Both the position numbers and the translations under genes were made by a program. From Alphaproteobacteria bacterium (GTDB taxonomy: Bacteria; Pseudomonadota; Alphaproteobacteria; Sphingomonadales; SMXR01), in assembly GCA_004356215.1 (NCBI GenBank), contig SMXR01000010.1, forward strand, positions 1-5,413: DNA of 5,413 nt. The letters are read 5' to 3'. Shown here in pieces: positions 1 through 4,861 of the stretch; positions within the stretch are counted from its first letter, which is position 1, and each line of letters opens with the position of its first letter. The notes under the pieces were generated by a model that was not told the DNA's origin, searched no databases, and saw only the letters and a program-made list of their open reading frames with translations.

Positions 1-285
1 AAAGGACATTACCGTTTTCTCACCATAAAACCCGGGGCTTATCCTGTAGATGAGAACTGGTCGCGGCCGCCGCATATACATTTCAAGGTGGCCAAACGCG
101 GCCATCATGAACTGACGACCCAGATGTTTTTTGAAGATGAACCTTTGAATGAAGTTGATGCCCTGTTCCTTGCACTGACAAAAGAGGAACGCGAGAGCGT
201 CGTCGCCAAGCAGGAAATGGGACAGACAAAGGACGGCGAAGAAGCCATTCACCTTCGGTTCGATATTGTATTGAAAAAGGCGTAG
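1..285 (+). CDS. Intradiol ring-cleavage dioxygenase (protocatechuate 3,4-dioxygenase-like), C-terminal part
   Basis: Only the last 94 residues are visible; the frame is open from base 1 and ends with TAG at 283-285. Intradiol dioxygenases use non-haem Fe(III) to cleave catechols between the two hydroxyls. Visible signatures fit that family: YRFLTIKPGAYP at residues 4-15, then RPPHIHF at 22-28 and TTQMFF at 39-44. By comparison with PcaH, Tyr14, His25 and His27 are three of the four iron ligands, and Arg22 and Gln41 match conserved active-site residues; the other ligand tyrosine would lie before the window. The tail LNEVD..FLALTKEERE resembles stand-alone intradiol dioxygenases more than true PcaH/PcaG subunits, so the substrate cannot be assigned. 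No pcaG-like partner follows: the next gene is convergent. Family is confident, substrate is not. Confidence 0.88.
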   Translation, partial: KGHYRFLTIKPGAYPVDENWSRPPHIHFKVAKRGHHELTTQMFFEDEPLNEVDALFLALTKEERESVVAKQEMGQTKDGEEAIHLRFDIVLKKA

Positions 286-423
286 GCCGGACGAGTTTTA
301 ACGACAAAATTAAGCGTTTAAAATTTCCTAGTCCTTGGAAAAACCTGACTTTTGAGCACAAGGATACTGACGCCCAAGGCGGCTAAAACCTCCGGCACCA
401 TCTTTTCTTCTGATTTTAAATCC

Positions 424-1431
424 TTACTTGCGGGCGTGTTCCAAGGCGATAGTCATGGCCTCGCCTGGATCTGCCAAAATATCAGGTTTGACCCCAACGC
501 CTTCAATTCGTCCGCTATGAAATGAGTAATAATCCGCAATGGGTAGGTAAAGGTGGTAGCCACCGGGCACGTCATACATTTTTTGGGAAAGCATTTCCCC
601 TGCCGAAACTTCACCAATCAGGATCGCCCGGCCTGATGCCTGCAATGCATCTGCGGCTATCTCGGCGGCGCTGGCTGTCTGGTGATTTAGGAGTACATAA
701 ACCGGCCCTTTAAATCCCTCTGCCTCGGGCTCAAAACGAATTCGGGTAAGGGTATTGGTCTGAACATATGCCCAAAAGGAACTGATTGTCCCCTCCTGCC
801 ATGGTTCGACCGCCAGTGCATCGGCCAGGGTCGGTGCCCGATCCATTTCAGAGTTCCACCGTTGACCAATAAACCCGCCAGCATCAAGGGGCTCTTCAAT
901 AATATGCTGGACAAGTGGTATAATTGCAAAAGCGCCACCGGGGTTATTACGCAGATCAATAATGAGCGCCTCGGCATTCTTTTCCAAAATGACATCGTAA
1001 GCAGCCTCGATTTCCTCAATGGTGTCGAGACCCATCATGGTTTTAACCGTCAGGAGTGCAATGTTTTCATTCCAGCTCAGGGTCGCGCCACCGCCACCGA
1101 TACGAAGTTGATCCAGATAGGCCGCGGTATCCTCGGCACTTTGCCGGGCCTTTTGCAATACAACATGCGAAAATGGGCCATCGCGCCAAATCTCGGTGAA
1201 GCCAATTAGGAATTCCTCTTCCGAGGTGGCTGTATCGGCAAGTTTAAGTATATTTTCTTCCGTCCTCAGATACCCTTCGGTCTCCAACTCTGATGGATCA
1301 TAGTGATTTTCCCGCATCGTCAAATTGATAGCCTGGGCTAAAGTCTTTAAGTCCACTTCATCGCTTGGCTGGGCGCTGGCCGGCGATATCATTATTAACA
1401 GGGATAGAATTATCAAGCTCGAACGGAACAT
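424..1431 (-). CDS. Secreted S41-family serine peptidase, tricorn/IRBP-like rather than CtpA-like
   Basis: The start is set at ATG 1431 (335 residues), because AAAGGAG lies 6 bases upstream of it; an ATG at 1458 has no such site. Residues 1-20 form a Sec signal peptide ending ASA before Gln21, so the protein is exported, presumably to the periplasm. The S41 fold is shown by LIIDLRNNPGG at 156-166 and VYVLLNHQTASAAEIAADAL at 244-263, with Ser254 the expected nucleophile. The Ser-Lys dyad of C-terminal processing peptidases appears absent: where CtpA has TFGKG, this protein has GEVSAGE (273-279). Instead DGPFSH (84-89) supplies a His89 and EGVGVKPD (310-317) a Glu310, as in the Ser-His-Glu type. 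No PDZ domain is recognisable. It is downstream of hspQ on the same strand but separated by 158 bases with its own candidate promoter. The substrate is unknown. Confidence 0.87.
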   Translation of the reverse strand: MFRSSLIILSLLIMISPASAQPSDEVDLKTLAQAINLTMRENHYDPSELETEGYLRTEENILKLADTATSEEEFLIGFTEIWRDGPFSHVVLQKARQSAEDTAAYLDQLRIGGGGATLSWNENIALLTVKTMMGLDTIEEIEAAYDVILEKNAEALIIDLRNNPGGAFAIIPLVQHIIEEPLDAGGFIGQRWNSEMDRAPTLADALAVEPWQEGTISSFWAYVQTNTLTRIRFEPEAEGFKGPVYVLLNHQTASAAEIAADALQASGRAILIGEVSAGEMLSQKMYDVPGGYHLYLPIADYYSFHSGRIEGVGVKPDILADPGEAMTIALEHARK

Positions 1432-1437
1432 TGGCTT

Positions 1438-1444
1438 CTCCTTT
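1438..1444 (-). promoter_or_regulatory. Ribosome binding site deciding the S41 start
   Basis: On the minus strand this reads AAAGGAG, 6 bases before ATG 1431. It lies inside the nine-codon extension that the upstream ATG at 1458 would add, so it favours the shorter protein, whose N-terminus is then a clean signal peptide. Confidence 0.75.
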
Positions 1445-1486
1445 TGTTGCTTTTGCATTTCTCACTTGATGCACCCGGGTTCTCTT

Positions 1487-1524
1487 TAGATGCAAAAAAA
1501 ATAACATAGATGAAAAAAAATAAC
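1487..1524. repeat. Two tandem A8-tract direct repeats
   Basis: TAGATGCAAAAAAAATAAC (1487-1505) is followed by TAGATGAAAAAAAATAAC (1507-1524). The copies differ by one inserted C and start 20 bases apart, so the two A8 runs fall about two helical turns apart. Phased A-tracts of this kind are known to bend DNA. The repeat lies in the leader/promoter region of the S41 peptidase gene, between it and hspQ. It may be regulatory or just slippage-derived low complexity. Confidence 0.7.
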
Positions 1525-1532
1525 TTTTGCAA
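1503..1532 (-). promoter_or_regulatory. Candidate sigma70-type promoter for the S41 peptidase gene
   Basis: On the minus strand TTGCAA (1527-1532, 4 of 6 to TTGACA) is followed after 18 bases by TATGTT (1503-1508, 4 of 6 to TATAAT). Transcription would start near 1496, leaving a leader of about 65 bases to ATG 1431. Both boxes are only fair matches and the region is AT-rich, so chance matches are likely. Confidence 0.35.
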
Positions 1533-1543
1533 AATATTTGCAA
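1527..1543. promoter_or_regulatory. Perfect palindrome TTGCAAA-ATA-TTTGCAA, candidate operator
   Basis: A 7-base inverted repeat with a 3-base centre lies next to the A-tract repeats and overlaps the candidate -35 box of the S41 gene. A DNA-binding dimer could act here. As RNA from the hspQ side it would form a weak AT-rich hairpin followed a few bases later by U8, so a poor hspQ terminator is the alternative reading. Confidence 0.4.
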
Positions 1544-1589
1544 TTTTTTGCCCAAACATCTGATAGGTTTTAGGTTGTCTTAATGCAGG

Positions 1590-1919
1590 CTAATTTGCCT
1601 GCTGGCGCAGGTGATAGCATTCGCCATCGAAATCCTTGAAAATCTTGTCGGCAAAGGGGTGGATGATCCGCTCCGGGTTTTCCGAGGATTCAAGATTTTG
1701 TTCAGCGACATAGGTGGAATGAACCGCATTGTTGACCAACACGTGATACCAGGGTTCATCCTTCGGCGGCCGCGAAAGCGCTACCTCGCGGTACCATTCC
1801 TCAGTTCCCTGGAAGGTGGGATCAGCGTCGTAAACAACGCCGGTGTAATCAAACAGCTTGTGGTGAATGATTTGCCCGACCCGGAATTTTGCTTCATTTT
1901 TTAACATCGCGGCCGCCAT
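1590..1919 (-). CDS. hspQ: Heat shock protein HspQ
   Basis: This 109-residue protein matches the HspQ/YccV family (E. coli HspQ is about 105 residues). Diagnostic segments are KFRVGQIIHH (11-20), GVVYDADP (27-34), PKDEPWYHVLV (52-62), HSTYVAEQNL (67-76) and the C-terminal HP...FDG. HspQ is a small cytoplasmic beta-barrel protein. In enterobacteria it was first described as binding hemimethylated DNA and later as a specificity-enhancing factor and substrate of the Lon protease. The TEEWY and SRPPKDEPWYHVLV wording looks alphaproteobacterial. The start is not firmly set: ATG 1919 has only a weak AAAGA upstream, and ATG 1907 (MLKNEAKF) has none. It follows the DUF3108-like gene by 70 bases on the same strand. 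The family call is secure. Confidence 0.93.
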   Translation of the reverse strand: MAAAMLKNEAKFRVGQIIHHKLFDYTGVVYDADPTFQGTEEWYREVALSRPPKDEPWYHVLVNNAVHSTYVAEQNLESSENPERIIHPFADKIFKDFDGECYHLRQQAN

Positions 1920-1942
1920 ACTATCACAATCTTTATCAGGGG

Positions 1943-1962
1943 AAAACCGCCAGGCGCCCTGG
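1943..1962 (-). terminator. Weak hairpin-plus-T terminator after the DUF3108-like gene
   Basis: On the minus strand CCAGG-GCG-CCTGG (1950-1962) begins 26 bases past the stop codon and is followed by CGG then TTTT (1943-1946). The stem is only 5 pairs and the T-run short, so termination would be partial and hspQ may receive read-through. Confidence 0.3.
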
Positions 1963-1988
1963 ACAAAAGAAATTCCGGGCCATTGCTT

Positions 1989-2837
1989 TTAATTGCCTGG
2001 CTTACGGCGCACTCCGTCCCAGGCAAAAACAAGGGTACTGTGGGCGTATTCGACTACAAACGGCACGCCATTGCCGGGCTCCACCGCAATATAATAGGCG
2101 CCGCCCCATTCATCACGTCCGGGGGGATACCAATCCTCAGCATCAATATTGTACCAGTTGACGGTCACTTCCCAGACCTCAATCACCTCGCCGGTGATAA
2201 CCTCGTAGGGTATTTTCCCGGTGACCACGACTTCCATCCAGTAGGTGGATTTGAGGGTGGGAATAACCGTCGGTAGGGTTTCCCGGAAGCCCTTCTCAAG
2301 GGGAAGGGTGGCAATCACCAGCCCGACGATGAAGCCGTCAAACATTGGCATCGGCAATTCCTGGTGGAAGGGTATTTCGGTACCGTCCGCCAACAAATAG
2401 TGACCGGTAACATCGATTGGCCCGTACTCCAGTTCTATTTCCACCGGAGCGCCTTCGGGGCCGTTCTCCAGGGTTCGTGTGAAATGGAGCGGCTGGAAAG
2501 TGCTGAAATCAAAGGTTCGTATTGCGGTTCCCTTTTGGTCGCTATCCGTGGGGCGAATAATCTGGGTGTGCCGCCAACGCCCGTTTTCATCCACCTTCAG
2601 GGTTTCCTCGGCCGATCCGGTAATCGCCCAATCACTTTCTTCATCATCTCTCGTATGCCGGACCCATACTGCATGATAAGGAGAAAGTTTTCCGGTATCG
2701 ACAATCCGGGACCCGACCGGGGTGGTATAGGCTAACTCAGGCGCCGGCGCTTTTTCTTCTTCGGCGGCAGCATAAGGAACCCAAAACAGAAATAATAAGG
2801 CTAATGAGAGGGCTTTCGCCCCTGATAGGTATGTCAT
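1989..2837 (-). CDS. Secreted DUF3108-like protein of unknown function
   Basis: The protein has 282 residues. Residues 1-25 are a Sec signal peptide (hydrophobic 10-20, PYAAA before Glu26) and a short acidic/proline linker follows, so the mature protein is probably periplasmic. The rest is beta-strand rich. The pattern of an S.FQPL segment (112-117), then DGFIVGLVIATLPLEKGF (167-184) and TLPT, then VVVTGKIPYEVITGEVIEVW (203-222) with a late strand GGAYYIAVEPG, resembles DUF3108-type proteins, which share a LolA/LppX-like half-barrel look. That match is from memory of the family pattern and no catalytic site is visible. The start ATG 2837 has GGGTGA a few bases upstream, a modest ribosome site. 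It has its own gap of 186 bases to the pilin gene, including a strong terminator, so it is a separate transcription unit. Confidence 0.75.
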   Translation of the reverse strand: MTYLSGAKALSLALLFLFWVPYAAAEEEKAPAPELAYTTPVGSRIVDTGKLSPYHAVWVRHTRDDEESDWAITGSAEETLKVDENGRWRHTQIIRPTDSDQKGTAIRTFDFSTFQPLHFTRTLENGPEGAPVEIELEYGPIDVTGHYLLADGTEIPFHQELPMPMFDGFIVGLVIATLPLEKGFRETLPTVIPTLKSTYWMEVVVTGKIPYEVITGEVIEVWEVTVNWYNIDAEDWYPPGRDEWGGAYYIAVEPGNGVPFVVEYAHSTLVFAWDGVRRKPGN

Positions 2838-2875
2838 TTTATCACCCGCTGTCGTTTTTTATTTATTTGATTGGC

Positions 2876-2886
2876 CCCAGTCTGGG
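2876..2886. promoter_or_regulatory. Short dyad CCCAG-T-CTGGG, candidate operator
   Basis: A perfect 5+1+5 palindrome about 40 bases before the DUF3108-like start, at the expected -10 position of its candidate promoter. It is short enough to occur by chance. Confidence 0.22.
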
Positions 2887-2907
2887 CGTTTGTTTATTGC
2901 CTGTCAA
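2879..2907 (-). promoter_or_regulatory. Candidate promoter for the DUF3108-like gene
   Basis: The minus strand holds a perfect TTGACA (2902-2907) in the gap between the pilin terminator and the gene. At 17 bases spacing the -10 would be CAGACT (2879-2884), only 3 of 6 to consensus. A good -35 with a poor -10 could mean activator dependence or chance. Confidence 0.33.
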
Positions 2908-2931
2908 ACTTGGGTCCCTGGTGAAGCGGCT

Positions 2932-2970
2932 AAAAAAACCAAAAAGGCCGCCAGGCAAATGCCCGCGGCC
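2932..2970 (-). terminator. Rho-independent terminator of the flp pilin unit
   Basis: On the minus strand GGCCGC (2965-2970) pairs with GCGGCC (2946-2951), and inside it GGC/GCC pair around a small AT-rich loop. The stem is followed by TTTTTGGTTTTTTT (2945 down to 2932). It begins about 54 bases past the stop of the downstream pilin gene, which separates pilin transcription from the DUF3108-like gene. Confidence 0.8.
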
Positions 2971-3023
2971 CTTCGGCTTTGGCCCCATAAAGGGCTTAAC
3001 TACACTTCAATTCCTTGCGGACC

Positions 3024-3200
3024 TTAAGGTGCAGCTGAATCCATTTTACCGGAAATCGTGTTGAAAATATTATTCAACGATGTTCCGAGCGCCTGCATGG
3101 CGATAATGGCAGCAACCGAAATCAGAGCGGCAATCAGGCCATACTCAATAGCGGTGGCGCCTTCTTCGTCCCTGCGCAGTTTTCTAATCAATTTAAACAT
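3024..3200 (-). CDS. flp: Flp-family type IVb pilin, copy 1
   Basis: This 58-residue prepilin has a short basic leader (MFKLIRKLRRDEEG), then ATAIEYGLIAA and a hydrophobic helix to about residue 38. This is the Flp/Tad pilin layout: a TadV-type prepilin peptidase would cut after Gly14, giving a mature pilin with Glu5 and Tyr6 (residues 19-20), and Flp subunits assemble into adhesive Tad pili. The start ATG 3200 is preferred over an in-frame GTG at 3209, because GGAG lies 8 bases before the ATG, exactly as in copy 2, and both proteins then begin MFKL. It lies 221 bases downstream of copy 2 and ends at a strong terminator. It differs from copy 2 at 11 of 58 residues, nearly all in the leader and the tail. 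No other tad gene is in view. Confidence 0.93.
   Translation of the reverse strand: MFKLIRKLRRDEEGATAIEYGLIAALISVAAIIAMQALGTSLNNIFNTISGKMDSAAP
3091..3168. repeat. Direct repeat, pilin core, copy A
   Basis: This 78-base segment of flp copy 1 matches 3489-3566 in flp copy 2 at 76 of 78 positions. The two mismatches are silent and fall in adjacent Ala codons (30 and 31). It covers codons 12 to 36, spanning the prepilin cleavage site and most of the hydrophobic helix. Identity drops sharply at both ends. Confidence 0.88.
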
Positions 3201-3341
3201 AGGTTTCACTCCAGCTGTAACGTTTTAGTCCCTTAAATATAGTTGGTATTACTTACTATAAGGTTAAAAGCCGAAAATTGGCTAAAACCTGGGGTTGTAA
3301 TGCTAAAAATACCAAATCTTGCCAAATTCAACCACCCCACT

Positions 3342-3362
3342 CCCCAGACGTTACATCTGGGG
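3342..3362. other. Perfect 7-base hairpin between the two flp genes
   Basis: CCCCAGA (3342-3348) and TCTGGGG (3356-3362) are separated by a 7-base loop. On the minus strand it lies about 60 bases past the stop of flp copy 2 and has no T-run after it. It could be a processing or mRNA-stabilising hairpin in a two-gene transcript, or a weak attenuator giving more of the first pilin than the second. The rest of this 221-base gap shows only -10-like minus-strand boxes (TATAGT, TATATT) upstream of copy 1, without a matching -35. Confidence 0.45.
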
Positions 3363-3421
3363 CCGCCAAATCAAATTTTCCTCGTGCCGGGCAAAATGGT
3401 TACCTTAATTCTTACAGCCCT

Positions 3422-3598
3422 TTAAGGTGAGGATGAATCAAGTTTTCCGGAAACGGCGGTGAACATGTTGCTCAGCGACGTGCCCAGAGCCTGCATGGCG
3501 ATAATCGCGGCAACCGAAATCAGAGCGGCAATCAGGCCATACTCAATAGCGGTGGCGCCTTCTTCGCCTTTGCGCAATTTTCTCATCAGTTTAAACAT
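3422..3598 (-). CDS. flp: Flp-family type IVb pilin, copy 2
   Basis: This second 58-residue pilin, read from ATG 3598 to TAA at 3422-3424, is short and easily missed. It begins MFKLMRKLRKGEEG, then has the same ATAIEYGLIAALISVAA core as copy 1, and ends SGKLDSSSP. Prepilin cleavage is expected after Gly14, with Glu and Tyr at mature positions 5 and 6. GGAG lies 8 bases before the start (3607-3610), matching copy 1. The gene is first in the pilin pair and has a 225-base AT-rich gap upstream, shared with a divergent membrane-protein gene. The two pilins could be alternative or major/minor subunits of one Tad pilus; which is which cannot be told from sequence. Same-strand order and the single good terminator after copy 1 suggest, but do not prove, co-transcription. 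Confidence 0.92.
   Translation of the reverse strand: MFKLMRKLRKGEEGATAIEYGLIAALISVAAIIAMQALGTSLSNMFTAVSGKLDSSSP
3489..3566. repeat. Direct repeat, pilin core, copy B
   Basis: Partner of 3091-3168, 398 bases away in the same orientation, with 76 of 78 bases identical. Recombination between the two would delete one pilin and leave a hybrid gene. Confidence 0.88.
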
Positions 3599-3678
3599 TG
3601 TCTAAACTCCTGTTGTTAACCCTTTAACGCTGACATAAATTTCCTGTTCAGGCAAGGTTATTTTAAAACCGGACAAGT

Positions 3679-3704
3679 CTTTGATATTACATTCTGAATC
3701 AAAG
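3679..3704. promoter_or_regulatory. Inverted repeat CTTTGAT-N12-ATCAAAG in the divergent gap
   Basis: Perfect 7-base arms lie in the 225-base AT-rich region between flp copy 2 and the divergent membrane-protein gene, about 80 bases before the pilin start. The position would suit an operator shared by both genes. In a region of this size and composition a repeat like this is not rare. I see no convincing -35/-10 pair for flp copy 2; a weak plus-strand pair TTGTAA (3737-3742) and ATAAAT (3760-3765) precedes the other gene. Confidence 0.25.
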
Positions 3705-3823
3705 CGTTTATAGCTAAGAAATTCTGAAATATTCCGTTGTAATAAACACTGGAAAGCAAATAAATAATTTTATGGCCTCGTTTTTTCTTGAGGCAACTAT
3801 TTTATAACTGTTAAAAGGTTTCC

Positions 3824-4360
3824 ATGGTTACGGAAATTCTGGAAGCCCTACTCAAAGCGGCGCTCCCTCTCGGGGTGTTCTCCTTTCTTATGTTTCGCTG
3901 GTCGTTGAAATCCGGCCGGCTTCAAGGGGGCAAAGGCCACCGGGCGCTTAGGGTGGAAATGAAAGCCTTGAGAAAAACCGCAAAAAGTAAAAAGGCCAAA
4001 TCACGCAACCCGCTCCACAATAAATGGATGAAATTTGGCGGCGGGTTTTACGGCCTTGTCGGCCTGTGGACCTTCCTGGTGATCGAGGTTTTGGAAATTT
4101 ATGACTTTATCACCGGGTATGAAGGCATGGATAGCCTGGTGGAAACCATCAGCGCCACCTCGTTTATCGGGTTAGGTATAGAATTTTTGGTCAATTCCTT
4201 CAAAAATTTCATTACCGCCATCATCTGGCCAGGATACTGGAACGGGGCGCTGGACAGCCAGCGAATTTGGATTTGGGCGATCATGGCTTACGCCGGGTAC
4301 CGGATTGGGTTGAAGATTGCCTTGCAGCTGCAGCCGGAAAAACCTCCCCCTGAGGAATAA
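3824..4360 (+). CDS. Unrecognised four-helix integral membrane protein
   Basis: I do not recognise this 178-residue protein. Hydrophobic stretches at about 7-27, 72-95, 110-136 and 147-167 suggest four membrane helices, so it should sit in the inner membrane. Between the first two is a strongly basic loop, about 38-70, rich in Lys and Arg (ALRKTAKSKKAKSRNPLHNK); by the positive-inside rule this loop is cytoplasmic. The C-terminal tail is short, proline and glutamate rich (PEKPPPEE). The helices contain acidic residues (IEVLEIYD at 87-94, Glu120) and the third ends in an aromatic patch (IIWPGYWN). ATG 3824 follows AAAAGG at a short distance. The gene is divergent from the pilins and converges on another membrane-protein gene. 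No catalytic or transport motif is visible, so no function is assigned. Confidence 0.78.
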   Translation: MVTEILEALLKAALPLGVFSFLMFRWSLKSGRLQGGKGHRALRVEMKALRKTAKSKKAKSRNPLHNKWMKFGGGFYGLVGLWTFLVIEVLEIYDFITGYEGMDSLVETISATSFIGLGIEFLVNSFKNFITAIIWPGYWNGALDSQRIWIWAIMAYAGYRIGLKIALQLQPEKPPPEE

Positions 4361-4384
4361 TATTCAACCACGGGACTAGTAGGG

Positions 4385-4810
4385 TCAGAATTTGACTGGG
4401 CAGCTGACCACGGTGCCCCCCATCAGGAACAACAGGCCGAGTGAGACTGCCAGATGGCCGCTGCCGGTGAGCTTTTTCTTGGCCCCCCTGAACGCCCACA
4501 GGATGGCGTAGATCGGAAGCATAAATACTAGGTAGAAAGTGGCATCTAATGCATTGTCATCAAGGGTGCCCCCGGACCCGCTCTCCGGCATAGCGCGGCC
4601 CATCAAAAGATACCCCGCGAGGATAATTCCCACAAAAACCAGGTTGAGCCACTCGCGCCCGGGACCGATCAACATGTTGGAAAAGATGTAGCCGAAAAAG
4701 GCCGTAAACAGGGCCTCGGTAGAGCTATTACCGGTTGAAGCCAGAATTATCGCGACGATGGCCCAGATCGCCAGAAGCAGATAGTTTATTTTTATATTTC
4801 TGATTGCCAT
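4385..4810 (-). CDS. Unrecognised small integral membrane protein
   Basis: This 141-residue protein starts at ATG 4810, not at an in-frame GTG at 4822, because GGAGG lies 5 bases before the ATG. Hydrophobic stretches at about 10-26, 32-48, 55-71, 90-107 and 120-136 indicate about five membrane helices. Short loops include an acidic/glycine segment at 74-90 (PESGSGGTLDDNALD) and a basic AFRGAKKKL at 106-114. The single Cys137 is near the C-terminus. I recognise no family and see no active-site motif. It has its own promoter (extended -10 at 4838-4846), although it starts only 51 bases after the LolA-like gene on the same strand. Its stop is 24 bases from the stop of the convergent membrane-protein gene, and those 24 bases contain no hairpin. 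Confidence 0.8.
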   Translation of the reverse strand: MAIRNIKINYLLLAIWAIVAIILASTGNSSTEALFTAFFGYIFSNMLIGPGREWLNLVFVGIILAGYLLMGRAMPESGSGGTLDDNALDATFYLVFMLPIYAILWAFRGAKKKLTGSGHLAVSLGLLFLMGGTVVSCPVKF

Positions 4811-4837
4811 TTGTTCCTCCACGGGAACGCATTGGCT

Positions 4838-4846
4838 ATTATAGCA
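4838..4846 (-). promoter_or_regulatory. Extended -10 promoter for the small membrane-protein gene
   Basis: The minus strand reads TGCTATAAT, a perfect extended -10 element, 27 bases before ATG 4810. The start of transcription would fall near 4831, leaving a leader of about 20 bases that contains the GGAGG site. The -35 region is poor (CTGATT at 16 bases), as is common with extended -10 promoters. It lies between the LolA-like stop and the next start. Confidence 0.6.
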
Positions 4847-4861
4847 TATTAGACGCGAAAA

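Noticed and set aside
83..361. 92-residue minus-strand reading frame over the dioxygenase end
   Set aside because: It is antisense to a clear dioxygenase frame with iron-ligand motifs, is low in recognisable pattern and has no ribosome site.
332..364. Inverted repeat TCCTTG...CAAGGA between the dioxygenase and S41 stops
   Set aside because: The 6-base arms are 21 bases apart with no T-run on either side, so it is not a convincing bidirectional terminator. I see nothing else in the 138-base convergent gap.
862..1209. 115-residue plus-strand reading frame inside the S41 gene
   Set aside because: It lies wholly within a well-supported peptidase gene on the other strand and has no family pattern.
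1989..2276. Plus-strand frames overlapping the DUF3108-like and hspQ region
   Set aside because: They are shadows of the minus-strand genes, which carry signal peptide and family motifs.
2804..3064. 86-residue plus-strand frame spanning the gap upstream of the DUF3108-like gene
   Set aside because: It runs through the terminator and overlaps the ends of two real genes, and its composition (KRLKKPKRPPGKCPRP) reflects the GC-rich hairpin.
3310..3330. Sigma54-like TTGGCA box on the minus strand between the pilins
   Set aside because: The required GC at the -12 position with correct spacing is absent (TTGGCAAGATTTGGTA).
3243..3425. 60-residue plus-strand frame between the two pilins
   Set aside because: It starts at TTG without a ribosome site, includes the hairpin and has no protein-like pattern.
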